A stretch of DNA of 64,000 nucleotides from Banduia mediterranea (GCF_031846245.1 NZ_JAVRIC010000002.1:62001-126000), one strand, 5' to 3'; positions 8,587-18,505 are shown, counted from the first letter of the stretch. Program-made: numbers and translations. Notes: generated by a model from the sequence alone, not told the origin.

Positions 8587-8981
8587 GAGGCCGCGGGCCG
8601 CGCCAGCGAGGCGTTCACGCCCCACAGCTTGAGCCGATCCAGCCATTCCACCAGCGACTGCAAGGGCACGCCGCCTTCGGGTACGACCACCACCGGCGCG
8701 GCGCGGCCGCGCAGGCGCTCGCGCAACTGCTCGGCGTTCACGATCTCGCCATCGAGCAGGGCGCCGTCACGGGCAATCGTCAGCGTATGGCCGACCGGCG
8801 CCGCGGCATCGCCGCTGTCGCCGGCCAGACTCATCGGAAATGCCCGCCAGTCGAGATAGCTGGAGGCGAGCATGAAGAAGAACAGCAGGATGAAGACCAC
8901 GTCGACCAGCGAGGTCAACGGAATCGCGTGCCGACGCCGGGGCGGCAATACGATGCGCGCTCGGACGGTCGAGCCGTTCAT
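8583..8981 (-). CDS. exbD: ExbD/TolR biopolymer transport protein (first copy)
   Basis: A 132-residue ExbD-like protein with a single membrane helix (about 22-40) carrying the conserved Asp in SLVDVVFILLFFFML, followed by a roughly 90-residue periplasmic domain. It works with ExbB as the proton-driven motor that energises TonB. It overlaps exbB and the second exbD by four bases at each end. The two ExbD proteins differ clearly, which suggests a mixed ExbD dimer rather than a recent duplication. Confidence 0.9.
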   Translation of the reverse strand: MNGSTVRARIVLPPRRRHAIPLTSLVDVVFILLFFFMLASSYLDWRAFPMSLAGDSGDAAAPVGHTLTIARDGALLDGEIVNAEQLRERLRGRAAPVVVVPEGGVPLQSLVEWLDRLKLWGVNASLARPAAS

Positions 8982-9628
8982 GCGCCGGGCTTGCGCGTCA
9001 CGTCGAGGTCCGCCTGAGGCCGCGCGAACAGGCGCGTCAGCGCGCTTTCCATGGCCTGATGCAGGCGCTCCACACGCCGCTCCAGCCAGTTCAGCACCGC
9101 GATGGTCGGGATCGCCACGATCAGCCCGGCGGCTGTCGTCAGCAGGGCTTCCCAGATGCCGCCGGACAGGATCGCCGGGTCGACCCGGTCACCGGCGGCC
9201 TGGAGTCGCTGGAACGCCTCGATCATGCCGAGCACGGTGCCGAGCAGGCCCACCAGCGGCGCCAGCTGGCCGATCACTTCCAGCGGCCGCAGCAGGGTCC
9301 GCGCCGAGGCCAGACGGTCGGCCGCCTGCTGCGCGATCTGCTCGCGCAGCGCCTCGCTCGGTCCGTAGCGGCGCAGGCCGTCGATGGCTTCGATCATCAG
9401 CTGCGCCAGCGGCGAGGGATGCGTGCGCAGCGCAGCAATCTGCGCCTCGGCGCCACCGCTGCGCCAGGCGGACAGCAGCGGTTCGACGAAACGCTCGTCG
9501 CCGTAGCGGTGTTCGAAGAACTCCCAGACCTTGACGATGGTCAGGGTCATCGCGGCGATCGACATCAGCACCAGCACCAGCATCGCCGGGCCGCCGAGCT
9601 TGAGCCATTCCAGGGCTTGGGACAGCAT
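8978..9628 (-). CDS. exbB: ExbB/TolQ/MotA proton-channel protein
   Basis: A 216-residue inner-membrane protein with three predicted helices: about 14-35, about 118-140 (LAPLVGLLGTVLGMIEAFQRL) and about 155-178 (ALLTTAAGLIVAIPTIAVLNW). The last two carry the conserved Gly and Thr pattern of the MotA/TolQ/ExbB proton channel. It forms the stator of the TonB energising complex. It starts 23 bases after ggt and overlaps exbD by four bases. Confidence 0.93.
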   Translation of the reverse strand: MLSQALEWLKLGGPAMLVLVLMSIAAMTLTIVKVWEFFEHRYGDERFVEPLLSAWRSGGAEAQIAALRTHPSPLAQLMIEAIDGLRRYGPSEALREQIAQQAADRLASARTLLRPLEVIGQLAPLVGLLGTVLGMIEAFQRLQAAGDRVDPAILSGGIWEALLTTAAGLIVAIPTIAVLNWLERRVERLHQAMESALTRLFARPQADLDVTRKPGA

Positions 9629-9651
9629 GCGGTGAATCTCCCTTGATCTGC

Positions 9652-11866
<2,215 letters not shown>

Positions 11867-11943
11867 GAGCACTCGCATGTTCGGCTCACACGTCATATCC
11901 GCATTCTTCTCATGGGAGGACCACCGGCGCGGCTCGCGACCGC

Positions 11944-12438
11944 TCAGTGGCCCACGCCGATGCGAGCCAACAACTTGGGCACCACCGACTCCGGCACCAA
12001 TTTTTCGACCGGCGCGCCCAGCGCGGCCAGTTCCCTCACCAGCGAGGACGACAGGTGCGCGTACTCCGGCGAAGGCGCCAGCAACACCGTATCCAAGGCC
12101 GGGTAGAGATCGCGATTCATCACCGCCATCTGCTTTTCGTAGTCCACGTCCCCAACCGTGCGCACGCCGCGCACCAGCACCGTGACGCCGTGCGTGCGCG
12201 CAAAGTCCACGACCAGACCATCAAAGCCCTGGACCGTGACATTGGTCAGACCGAAGTGCTGAATCACGCCTTCCACCAGCGCGATCCGTTCCTCCAGCGT
12301 GAAGCGTGGATTCTTGGACGGATTGAGTCCCACCGCGACGATCAGATTCGGGAACATTGCAGCCGCGCGACGAATGATGTCGGTATGGCCGTAGGTCACC
12401 GGATCGAAGGTACCACTGTAGGCAGCGACGACGCTCAT
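11944..12438 (-). CDS. coaD: Phosphopantetheine adenylyltransferase
   Basis: A 164-residue enzyme that adenylates 4'-phosphopantetheine to dephospho-CoA in coenzyme A synthesis. The nucleotidyltransferase motif GTFDPVTYGH is at residues 9-18, the LNPSKNPRFTLEER substrate loop follows, and the C-terminal SSSLVRELAALG (ISSTxVR-like) motif is present. Length and order are those of bacterial CoaD. It lies four bases downstream of rsmD, a common pairing, and the two are surely co-transcribed. Confidence 0.96.
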   Translation of the reverse strand: MSVVAAYSGTFDPVTYGHTDIIRRAAAMFPNLIVAVGLNPSKNPRFTLEERIALVEGVIQHFGLTNVTVQGFDGLVVDFARTHGVTVLVRGVRTVGDVDYEKQMAVMNRDLYPALDTVLLAPSPEYAHLSSSLVRELAALGAPVEKLVPESVVPKLLARIGVGH

Positions 12439-12442
12439 CGGA

Positions 12443-13003
12443 TTATTGTCCCGTGTAGCAAACCAGTGCGTAGCTTACCTGACCGGCCCGCTTTTCCTTG
12501 AGCACTGTCCAGCCCGGCGGCCATTCCGGCGACGCCGTGCCGCGCCATTCACAATAGACCCGATGCATGGTCTTCAAATGCGCCGGCAGCGCCGCCAGCA
12601 CCTGCGGCAACAGCGCCGCCTCATAGGGCGGATCGACGAACACCACGTCGTAGCGCTCGGTGTCCTGCGCCAGAAAGCCCAGCGCATCGCCGCCCATCAG
12701 CCGCGCCCGTGCACCGGCATCCAGCGTCAGCGTCGCCGCACGCAGAGTCGCCAATTGCGCTGTGCCCCGCTCCACGAAACACACCCGATCCGCGCCGCGC
12801 GAGAGCGCCTCCAGGCCCAGTGCACCGCTACCGGCGAACAGGTCAAGGCAGCTTGCACCGTTGATCAGTGGCGCCAGCCAGTCGAACAGCGTCTGCCGCA
12901 CGCGGTCCGGCGTAGGCCGCACGCCGCCGTCCGGATCAAACTCGACACGGCGCGAACGCCATTGTCCGCCGATGATGCGGAGCTGGCCTTGGGGTCGTTT
13001 CAT
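12443..13003 (-). CDS. rsmD: 16S rRNA (guanine(966)-N(2))-methyltransferase
   Basis: A 186-residue SAM-dependent methyltransferase that modifies G966 of 16S rRNA. It has the N-terminal LRIIGGQWRSRRV segment, the family VRPTPDRVRQTLFDWL region (28-43), the SAM-binding DLFAGSGALGLEAL (54-67) and the catalytic DPPY (124-127). It leads the rsmD-coaD operon. In many relatives ftsY lies divergently upstream; here the upstream neighbour is an integron integrase remnant, so the junction is rearranged. Confidence 0.95.
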   Translation of the reverse strand: MKRPQGQLRIIGGQWRSRRVEFDPDGGVRPTPDRVRQTLFDWLAPLINGASCLDLFAGSGALGLEALSRGADRVCFVERGTAQLATLRAATLTLDAGARARLMGGDALGFLAQDTERYDVVFVDPPYEAALLPQVLAALPAHLKTMHRVYCEWRGTASPEWPPGWTVLKEKRAGQVSYALVCYTGQ

Positions 13004-13069
13004 GGAGGCTGCGCTTTTGCAAGGTGGAACGGCCGAGAGCCGGCATTAGAAACCGCGTGGGGGAATTCT

Positions 13070-13363
13070 TCAAACGGATCGTTCCACCTCTGACCGGCTC
13101 AAGACCACCGGAAAACGCTGCGGCTTCCTGGCGCGCGAGACGTCGCTCATCCACGGCAAATCCACGTCGAGAACATCGCGATACAGAAAGAGTACCGAGG
13201 CAAGCGCCAGGTTCTGGGTATTTGCCGCCACGTTCAAATCCACCGCCAGATGGCTCAAAAACGCCTCCACCTCCCCCGCACCCATGTTCGCCGGGTGCCG
13301 CTTGCCGTGAAACACGATGAAGCGTTTAATCCAGTGGACACAGGTATCCTCCGTTCGCAGGCT
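13070..13363 (-). pseudogene. intI: Integron integrase (IntI-type tyrosine recombinase), N-terminal fragment
   Basis: Read on the minus strand from 13363, this frame gives a roughly 97-residue match to the N-terminal SAM-like domain of integron integrases: SLRTED, then HWIKRFIVFHGKRHPANMG, EVEAFLSHLAV, TQNLALASVLFLYRDVL and LPWMSDVSRARKPQRFPVVL. It ends in a stop at 13070 just where the catalytic domain should begin, so all catalytic residues (R-H-H-Y, and the IntI-specific insert) are missing. In the other direction a TAG at 13364-13366 cuts off the N-terminus. It points away from the cassette genes, which is the standard integron arrangement. Only fragments remain, so it cannot be active. 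Confidence 0.85.
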
Positions 13364-13553
13364 CTAGTGCTTGGCGCGTATACGGTAGCGGACCTGTTCC
13401 AAGAGCTTGGGAGGCCTTGAATCCAATGCGGCTATGCTTTGAAAAGACGTATTTTCTGATGACATACCCTTTCTCATCAGTCACTTACAAAAATTCTGTA
13501 CAGATTATACGTCTGATTGGCAGGTTAGGCGTCATCCTGATGTCTAATAAGCG
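13364..13553 (+). other. attI-like region with two integron core sites
   Basis: The AT-rich spacer between the intI fragment and the first cassette contains GTTAGGC (13524-13530), a perfect match to the integron core site GTTRRRY, and GTTGTGC (13553-13559), a weaker match that marks the boundary of the AIPR cassette. A GTCTAAT at 13541-13547 resembles the R'' box of an attC. A weak promoter-like pair (TTACAA at 13485, TATACG near 13506) faces the cassettes. The attI label rests on position and core sites; attI sequences are not conserved enough to recognise otherwise. Confidence 0.55.
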
Positions 13554-15378
13554 TTGTGCACCAGATTATAGGTGGGAGGATTAACCATGGATTTCGACTA
13601 TCCCCAGCTTCTTGATGCACTGAAGGCGGAGCTAATCCCCGGCCGAACGGAATCTCACGCGTTTCTCCTGTGGTTTCTCAAGAACTACTATCGCTTGGAC
13701 GAAATCGAAGCTGCGGACGCGGTGTGCGACGGATTCGATGACAAGGGCATCGACGGCATTTACGTCGATGAAAATTTGGAATGCGTAGATATTTTTCAGT
13801 GCAAGCTCGTGCAGAATCCGGTCAAGACTCTCGGGGATACTCAGCTAAAAGAATTTATAGGCACACTTTCTCAGCTTCAAACCGAAGACCAAATAAATGC
13901 ACTTGCAGCGTCAACCAGCAACGTTGAGCTACGAAACGTCCTTGCTGCTGAAAACGTTGCCACAAAGGTCGCTGAGGGGTTCACGGTTCGAGGAGTATTC
14001 CTAACCAATATCAGCGCCGACGGAAATGCGACCACGTTCCTAAAGGTCCGTGATGACTGCAAGCTCTTCGACAAAGACGCTCTGGTCGCGGGGTATATCC
14101 ATGCTGGGCCTTCCACGCCAGTTGGCACAAAGGTCGAATTTGACATCTTTGGGCAGGAATCATCTGAGCACATTATTGGCGACGCAACAGTAATGTTTGC
14201 TCCGCTCAAGGCCAGTGAATTGGTCGGCCTGGATGGCATCGCAAACAACCAACTATTCGCTTGGAACGTGAGAGGGTCACTTGGGCGCACGAAAGTAAAT
14301 AAGGATATCGGCCGAAGTGTAGACGACGCAGGGGAACACAAGAATTTCCTCATGTTCCACAACGGGCTAACGCTCCTTTGCAACGAACTCAAGCGAACCG
14401 GGGACAAAATCGAAGTGTCCGGGTACTCCGTAGTTAACGGTTGCCAAAGCCTCACGAGCCTATATGAGCATAAAGCCAAGATCACGGATGACCTTCGACT
14501 CATGGCGAGGTTGATCAAGCTTCCTGCTGGAAGTGATTTGGGCGAAAAAATCACCCATCATAGCAACAACCAGAATCCGATCAATGCCCGTGATATGCAG
14601 TCGAACAGTTCCATTCAGCGTCGGCTTCAAAATGAATTTCAGGCCGTTTTCGGTGGGGCCGCCACCTACAGGATCAAGCGTGGGGAGGCTGACGGATCGG
14701 TCATCACCATAGACAACGATGAAGCTGGAAGGCTTATGTTGGCGTTTGATCTTGGGCAGCCTTGGACGTGCCACCAGAGCTACAAAATCCTCGACGAATT
14801 ACATAGCGATATTTACGCCCGGCCGGAGGTAAACGCGCAGCGAATTTACGCTATTTGCGCGCTGGGCGATGTGGTGCTCGACAATCTGGAAAAAATTGAC
14901 CACAAATTGCTGAGCAGCTACCGCCTAACACGATACTTCTTGATGCACTTGCTTCGTCTCGCGCTTGAAGAAGATCCGGATGGCAAAGCGTTATGCAAAG
15001 ATCCCCGGGACTATTTAACCTCCCCTGGGAGCCTAGACCGTATGAAGGCGGCTGCAAGCACAGTTATCCGCGACTTGATCATCGACCTGAACGCAGAAGT
15101 GAAGGATCGAGACGAAAAAGACAATCCGTTAGATTTCAAACGCGAGCTGAAGAGCCCGAACTCCGTGCGGGACTTGGCGAAGTCAATAATTCCACAGTAT
15201 CAGAAGGCAGTTGCCCGCGACCGCGCAAGCTCATTCAGCGGCGAGTGGAAATCTTGGCCAAAAAACCCATAGGCGGTGGTCTGGTGCACAACAAATCGCT
15301 GCAGTGGACGTTTGACCCGTCGCCTGTTTTTGCTTCCGCAATAACAGCCGCCGCATCAAACGCCCCTGAGCTCAAGCG
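13554..15378 (+). mobile_element. Integron gene cassette 1 (AIPR gene plus attC)
   Basis: The cassette runs from the TT of GTTGTGC at 13553 to the G of GTTGGGC at 15378. The first bases of the unit (13553-13565, GTTGTGCACCAGA) are exactly inverse-complementary to 15280-15292, which form the left end of the attC. In integron cassettes the R'' box of an attC pairs with the start of its own cassette, so this 13-base match is strong support. The unit holds one gene in plus orientation, with little space at either end. GC content is visibly lower than in the flanking housekeeping genes. Confidence 0.8.
13587..15272 (+). CDS. AIPR-family anti-phage protein with a nuclease-like N-terminus
   Basis: A 561-residue protein. 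The N-terminal part has a PD-(D/E)xK-like pattern: DDKGIDGIYVD (Asp56), then VDIFQCK (Asp68, Gln71, Lys73), as in Mrr-like D-QxK nucleases. The centre has the AIPR family signatures: NVRGSLG (227-233) followed by VNKDI, FHNGLTLLC (257-265) and VVNGCQS (282-288). AIPR proteins were first linked to abortive infection of phage-infected lactococci; the exact trigger here is unknown. The ATG at 13587 has GGGAGGA six bases upstream, better than the GTG at 13572. It is the sole gene of its cassette, so it must act alone or with unlinked partners. Confidence 0.88.
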   Translation: MDFDYPQLLDALKAELIPGRTESHAFLLWFLKNYYRLDEIEAADAVCDGFDDKGIDGIYVDENLECVDIFQCKLVQNPVKTLGDTQLKEFIGTLSQLQTEDQINALAASTSNVELRNVLAAENVATKVAEGFTVRGVFLTNISADGNATTFLKVRDDCKLFDKDALVAGYIHAGPSTPVGTKVEFDIFGQESSEHIIGDATVMFAPLKASELVGLDGIANNQLFAWNVRGSLGRTKVNKDIGRSVDDAGEHKNFLMFHNGLTLLCNELKRTGDKIEVSGYSVVNGCQSLTSLYEHKAKITDDLRLMARLIKLPAGSDLGEKITHHSNNQNPINARDMQSNSSIQRRLQNEFQAVFGGAATYRIKRGEADGSVITIDNDEAGRLMLAFDLGQPWTCHQSYKILDELHSDIYARPEVNAQRIYAICALGDVVLDNLEKIDHKLLSSYRLTRYFLMHLLRLALEEDPDGKALCKDPRDYLTSPGSLDRMKAAASTVIRDLIIDLNAEVKDRDEKDNPLDFKRELKSPNSVRDLAKSIIPQYQKAVARDRASSFSGEWKSWPKNP

Positions 15379-15384
15379 TTGGGC
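15286..15384 (+). repeat. attC recombination site
   Basis: A 99-bp imperfect palindrome with integron attC architecture: R'' GCACAAC (15286-15292), L'' GCTGCAG (15298-15304), L' CTGAGC (15366-15371) and R' GTTGGGC (15378-15384). L'' differs from the complement of L' by one extra G, the extrahelical base that marks the strand the integrase cuts. The interior also pairs: CGTTTGA with TCAAACG, CTGTT with AACAG, and TTGC-TTCC-GCAA at the tip. An open frame across this site is an artefact of the repeat, not a gene. Confidence 0.88.
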
Positions 15385-15474
15385 GGCAAGGAAAGATCAG
15401 CTAGTAATTCGAAGCCGAAATACGACCGCGCCTGAAAGCGAAGTGCCGGGGATGCCAGTGCTCGAAAAATATTC

Positions 15475-16389
15475 ATGAGCGCCGATCTATTCATTTCGTA
15501 CGCCTGGACGTCAGTGGCTCATCGGGAGTGGGTCCGATTGCTTGCTAGCCAACTTCATCTCATTGGCTATGATGTAAAAATCGATGAAGCAGTTGATTAT
15601 GGATCAAGCTTGAGTGGCTTCATGCAGGAGGTTACGGACGCTAATCATGTTCTGCTTATAGTCGATGAGAATTACGTTGAGCGGGCGAATTACAATCCTG
15701 AATCTGGAGTTGGCATCGAAAATAAGTGGATAAGCTCTGCATTTATGGGCAAGCCAGCCGCATGGTTGTCAGTTGTGTTCGTCAGGAACTCTCAGCGTAA
15801 GTTGCCTACTTGGCTTGAGGATCACAATCCAAAGGGTTTTGATTTTAACGCCAGCCCTGAAAATAATGAATTTCCAGGGGCGGTCCAGATCAACCAAATC
15901 TGGCGGTGGATTGAGGGGTTGCCTGCAGACACAACCCATGCAGTCCCATTGTCTTTGATTCGAAAACGCGCCGCTCGAATTGAGCGTGTCGACGCTCGTC
16001 GCGATCCAGCTCTTTATGCGAGTCCTGCTTTAGATGGACGTGTAACTTTTCGCCATGGCGACCATGCTCACTATACGGTCGGTCACGGGGAGTACGAATT
16101 CAAAATTGATTTCAGTGGATGTTCGGACGATAGCGTATACGTCTATATAGACAGCGGCCTTAAGGCCGTCGGGCTAATCACCAGTGAAAATTTTGATCCA
16201 CTCAATGTGGAGTCTTTTCTGACGCCCGGACGAGATGTCACGCCAAGTGTGGGGCAGAAAGTAGTCCTACTAAACCCACACGGAGCACTATGTGTAATAG
16301 CCATTGATGAGGTGCAGCGTGAAGTCAACGCTGCAGAGTATGTCCCAGAGCATGTGACTTTCACCTATGAAGTTCTGGTGAATCACTAA
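15475..16389 (+). CDS. TIR-domain protein, probable defence NADase or sensor
   Basis: A 304-residue protein. Residues 4-150 form a TIR/SEFIR-type domain: DLFISYAWTS at the start, HREWVRLLASQL helix, VKIDEAVDYGSSL, ANHVLLIVDENYVERA, and GVGIENKW with Glu82 as candidate catalytic Glu. Bacterial TIR domains commonly cleave NAD+ or make cyclic ADP-ribose signals in anti-phage defence. Residues about 170-304 form a beta-rich domain I do not recognise, perhaps a sensor. The ATG overlaps the stop of an 8-codon open frame (ATGA). The preceding attC ends 91 bases upstream, so this is the second cassette position; GC is low as in the AIPR gene. I find no intact attC behind it. Confidence 0.82.
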   Translation: MSADLFISYAWTSVAHREWVRLLASQLHLIGYDVKIDEAVDYGSSLSGFMQEVTDANHVLLIVDENYVERANYNPESGVGIENKWISSAFMGKPAAWLSVVFVRNSQRKLPTWLEDHNPKGFDFNASPENNEFPGAVQINQIWRWIEGLPADTTHAVPLSLIRKRAARIERVDARRDPALYASPALDGRVTFRHGDHAHYTVGHGEYEFKIDFSGCSDDSVYVYIDSGLKAVGLITSENFDPLNVESFLTPGRDVTPSVGQKVVLLNPHGALCVIAIDEVQREVNAAEYVPEHVTFTYEVLVNH

Positions 16390-16400
16390 TGTTCCAAGCG

Positions 16401-16455
16401 GACGTCGGGGTCAGGTCTTGTTCCGACGTTGACGTCGGGGTCAGACGTTGACGTC
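16401..16455 (+). repeat. Short repeats leading into RAYT-derived copy A
   Basis: Two partial copies of GACGTCGGGGTCAG(GTCTTGTTCC) precede the element, separated by GACGTTGACGTC. They look like repeated terminal pieces of the element, as if it inserted or was copied more than once at this site. The same kind of stacked ends precedes copy B. Confidence 0.7.
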
Positions 16456-16745
16456 GGGGTCAGGTCTTGTTCCTTGCCAAATTTCTTTGGCTTCGCTACG
16501 TTCCCGGCATGGCCCGCCCTCTGCGTATCGAATTCCCCGGCGCGATCCATCATGTGATGGCGCGCGGCAATGCCCGTCAAGCTATCTTCCTCAATGACGA
16601 AGATCGCGACGCCTACGAGAGCGGACACCGACAACTTCCGCAGATCGGTGCGCACTTCGAGTAGCACTATTCGACTACTCGACGGTAAGCCGGATCGCGC
16701 GAGGTGTGGATCGACGGGCTGCGTCAAGGCGCAAGACCTGACCCC
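16456..16745 (+). mobile_element. RAYT/Y1-transposase-derived element, copy A (internally deleted)
   Basis: A 290-bp element bounded by perfect 14-bp inverted ends, GGGGTCAGGTCTTG at 16456 and its complement at 16732-16745. Inside, from ATG 16509, about 42 codons match the start of Y1 (IS200-like/REP-associated) transposases: MARPLRIEFPGAIHHVMARG, then NARQAIFLNDEDRDAY. The frame then loses similarity and stops at 16664; the catalytic Tyr and the HUH motif region are missing, so it is non-autonomous. Copy B at 19835-20125 is nearly identical and in the same orientation. Confidence 0.85.
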
Positions 16746-16798
16746 GACCTTGGTGTGACCCCGACCTTGGTGCGACCTTTGGTGACCCCGACCTTTCT
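16746..16798 (+). repeat. Tandem GACCCCGACCTTGGTG units behind copy A
   Basis: About three imperfect units of (T)GACCCCGACCTTGGTG follow the right end of copy A. They are related to the element end and may record repeated use of that end. From 16799 to 16950 I see nothing beyond the ribosome-binding site of the next gene. Confidence 0.65.
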
Positions 16799-16950
16799 GG
16801 TAGTGCGCCGGTGGTGACAGTTTCGTGGCCGCCGGGCAGGACCGCGAATCTACCGTTCGTCGGCCCGGCGTCGGCCCGGGGGCAATATCGGCGTTATTCC
16901 GTGGACAGATCGGTTAGCGTGGAACGGCGGGATCGGCAGAGGGGGACGGC

Positions 16951-18495
16951 ATGGAGACGATGGATCGTCGTGATTTTCTCCGTTTCGGCGGACGGGGCCT
17001 CGGTTACGCGGCGCTCGCTCGCGCCTTGGCGGGGTGCGGCGGTGGAGGCGGAAATGGCGGCGATTCGCCGCCCGACGAGCCACCGGTCACCGACACCTTG
17101 CCGGCCGCGAGCGCCGAGTCGCAATGGCTCAAGCGCACCAGCTTCGGTGTGACGCCCGAATCGCTGAGCGACATACAAAGCCTCGGCATCGAGGCTTATT
17201 TCGAGCAGCAACTCAATCCCGGTCTGCTCGACGATCTGGCGGTCGAAACCCAGGTCGCGCTGCGTTTTCCCTTGGCCAATGCCGGCCCGACGGCGCTGCG
17301 CGCCGGCTATCCGGACAATCAGACCACGATCGTCCAGCACATCGAGGCGGCGACCTACTTCCGCGCGTATTTCTCGCCGCGCCAGCTCTACGAGGTCATG
17401 GTCGAGTTCTGGCACACGCATTTCAGCATCCAGATTCTCAACGGTGTCGCGCCGATCTTTCACCCTTCGTACGATGCCGACGTGATCCGCCCGAACGCGC
17501 TGGGCCGTTTCGGCGAACTGCTGCTGGCGGTCGCCAGAAGCCCGGCGATGGTCTACTACCTCGACAATTTCCTGAACTTCGTCGATAGCCCGCAGGAAAA
17601 CTACGCGCGCGAGTTGATGGAGCTGCATACACTCGGCGTGGACGGCGGCTACACCGAGCAGGACGTCAAGGAAGTCGCACGCTGCTTCACCGGCTGGACG
17701 ATCAACAGCAACACCGCGCGCTTTCAATTCGTCGCGGCGCTGCACGATGACGGCCCCAAGACCGTACTCGGCCATGCCATCGCCGCTGGTGGCGGCATCA
17801 GCGATGGCGAGCAGGTACTCGAGATCCTGGCCGCGCACCCGTCGACGGCGCAGTTCATCGCCCGCAAGCTGTGCCGGCGTTTCGTCGCCGACCAGCCGCC
17901 ACCGGGCCTCGTCGATGACATCGCCGCCGTTTATGTTTCGACGGACGGCGACATCAGCGCAATGCTGCGTGCGCTGTTCGCCGCCTCGGACTTCAGCGAG
18001 CTGCGGGACGCCAAGTTCCTGCGCCCGACCGAGTTCCTCGGTCAGATGCTGCGGGCGATGAATGCACCCAACGATTTTCCGTCCGGCGACCGCTGGAGCA
18101 TCTATTTCTATCTGCTGCAGTTGCTCGGCCAAGTGCCGTTCTACTGGGTGCTGCCGAACGGCTATCCCGACGTCGCCGCCTATTGGGCGACGACCAGCGG
18201 TCTGCTCAACCGCTGGCGCATCGCGCTGGTACCGGGCATTCCGGATTTTCAGGACCTGTTCGACCTTTCGCGGCTCAGCGCCGAGGCCGGCACGATCGCC
18301 GAACTGGTCGACGCCGTGGCCGCGAACCTGCTGTTCCGTCCGCTTGCCGATGAGGACCGGCAAGGACTGATCGACTATCTGAGCGCGCAGGCCGGCGTCG
18401 ATGCCGACATCTCGCTCGGCGCCGAGGCGCTGCGCGCGCTGACCGCGGTGTCGGCAGCCCTGCTCGTCAGCTCCGCCTATTTCCAGCTTCGCTGA
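16951..18495 (+). CDS. DUF1800 family protein, exported
   Basis: A 514-residue protein with a twin-arginine-like start (MDRRDFLRFGG) and a lipobox-like LAGC followed by a Gly-rich linker, so probably exported and perhaps lipid-anchored. The rest fits DUF1800: RTSFGVTPESL, the YFRAYFSPRQLYEVMVEFW helix region, DNFLNFVDSPQENYARELMELHTLGVDGGYTEQDV (here only outlined), and a C-terminal YLSAQAGV region. DUF1800 genes usually pair with DUF1501, as here, where the next gene starts after 10 bases. The biochemical function is unknown. A purine-rich AGAGGGGGA precedes the ATG. It lies between two direct RAYT-derived copies. Confidence 0.9.
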   Translation: METMDRRDFLRFGGRGLGYAALARALAGCGGGGGNGGDSPPDEPPVTDTLPAASAESQWLKRTSFGVTPESLSDIQSLGIEAYFEQQLNPGLLDDLAVETQVALRFPLANAGPTALRAGYPDNQTTIVQHIEAATYFRAYFSPRQLYEVMVEFWHTHFSIQILNGVAPIFHPSYDADVIRPNALGRFGELLLAVARSPAMVYYLDNFLNFVDSPQENYARELMELHTLGVDGGYTEQDVKEVARCFTGWTINSNTARFQFVAALHDDGPKTVLGHAIAAGGGISDGEQVLEILAAHPSTAQFIARKLCRRFVADQPPPGLVDDIAAVYVSTDGDISAMLRALFAASDFSELRDAKFLRPTEFLGQMLRAMNAPNDFPSGDRWSIYFYLLQLLGQVPFYWVLPNGYPDVAAYWATTSGLLNRWRIALVPGIPDFQDLFDLSRLSAEAGTIAELVDAVAANLLFRPLADEDRQGLIDYLSAQAGVDADISLGAEALRALTAVSAALLVSSAYFQLR

Positions 18496-18505
18496 GGTGA
18501 GCGCC

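Noticed and set aside
15243-15478. Open frame across the attC site ending eight codons past an internal ATG before the TIR gene
   Set aside because: Its codons are the attC palindrome itself (KSLQWTFDPSP-like translation seen across integron repeats). No start or family supports a gene.
13587-16389. AIPR and TIR genes as one two-gene defence operon
   Set aside because: A full attC lies between them, so they are separate cassettes that were brought together by recombination; joint function is possible but not implied.
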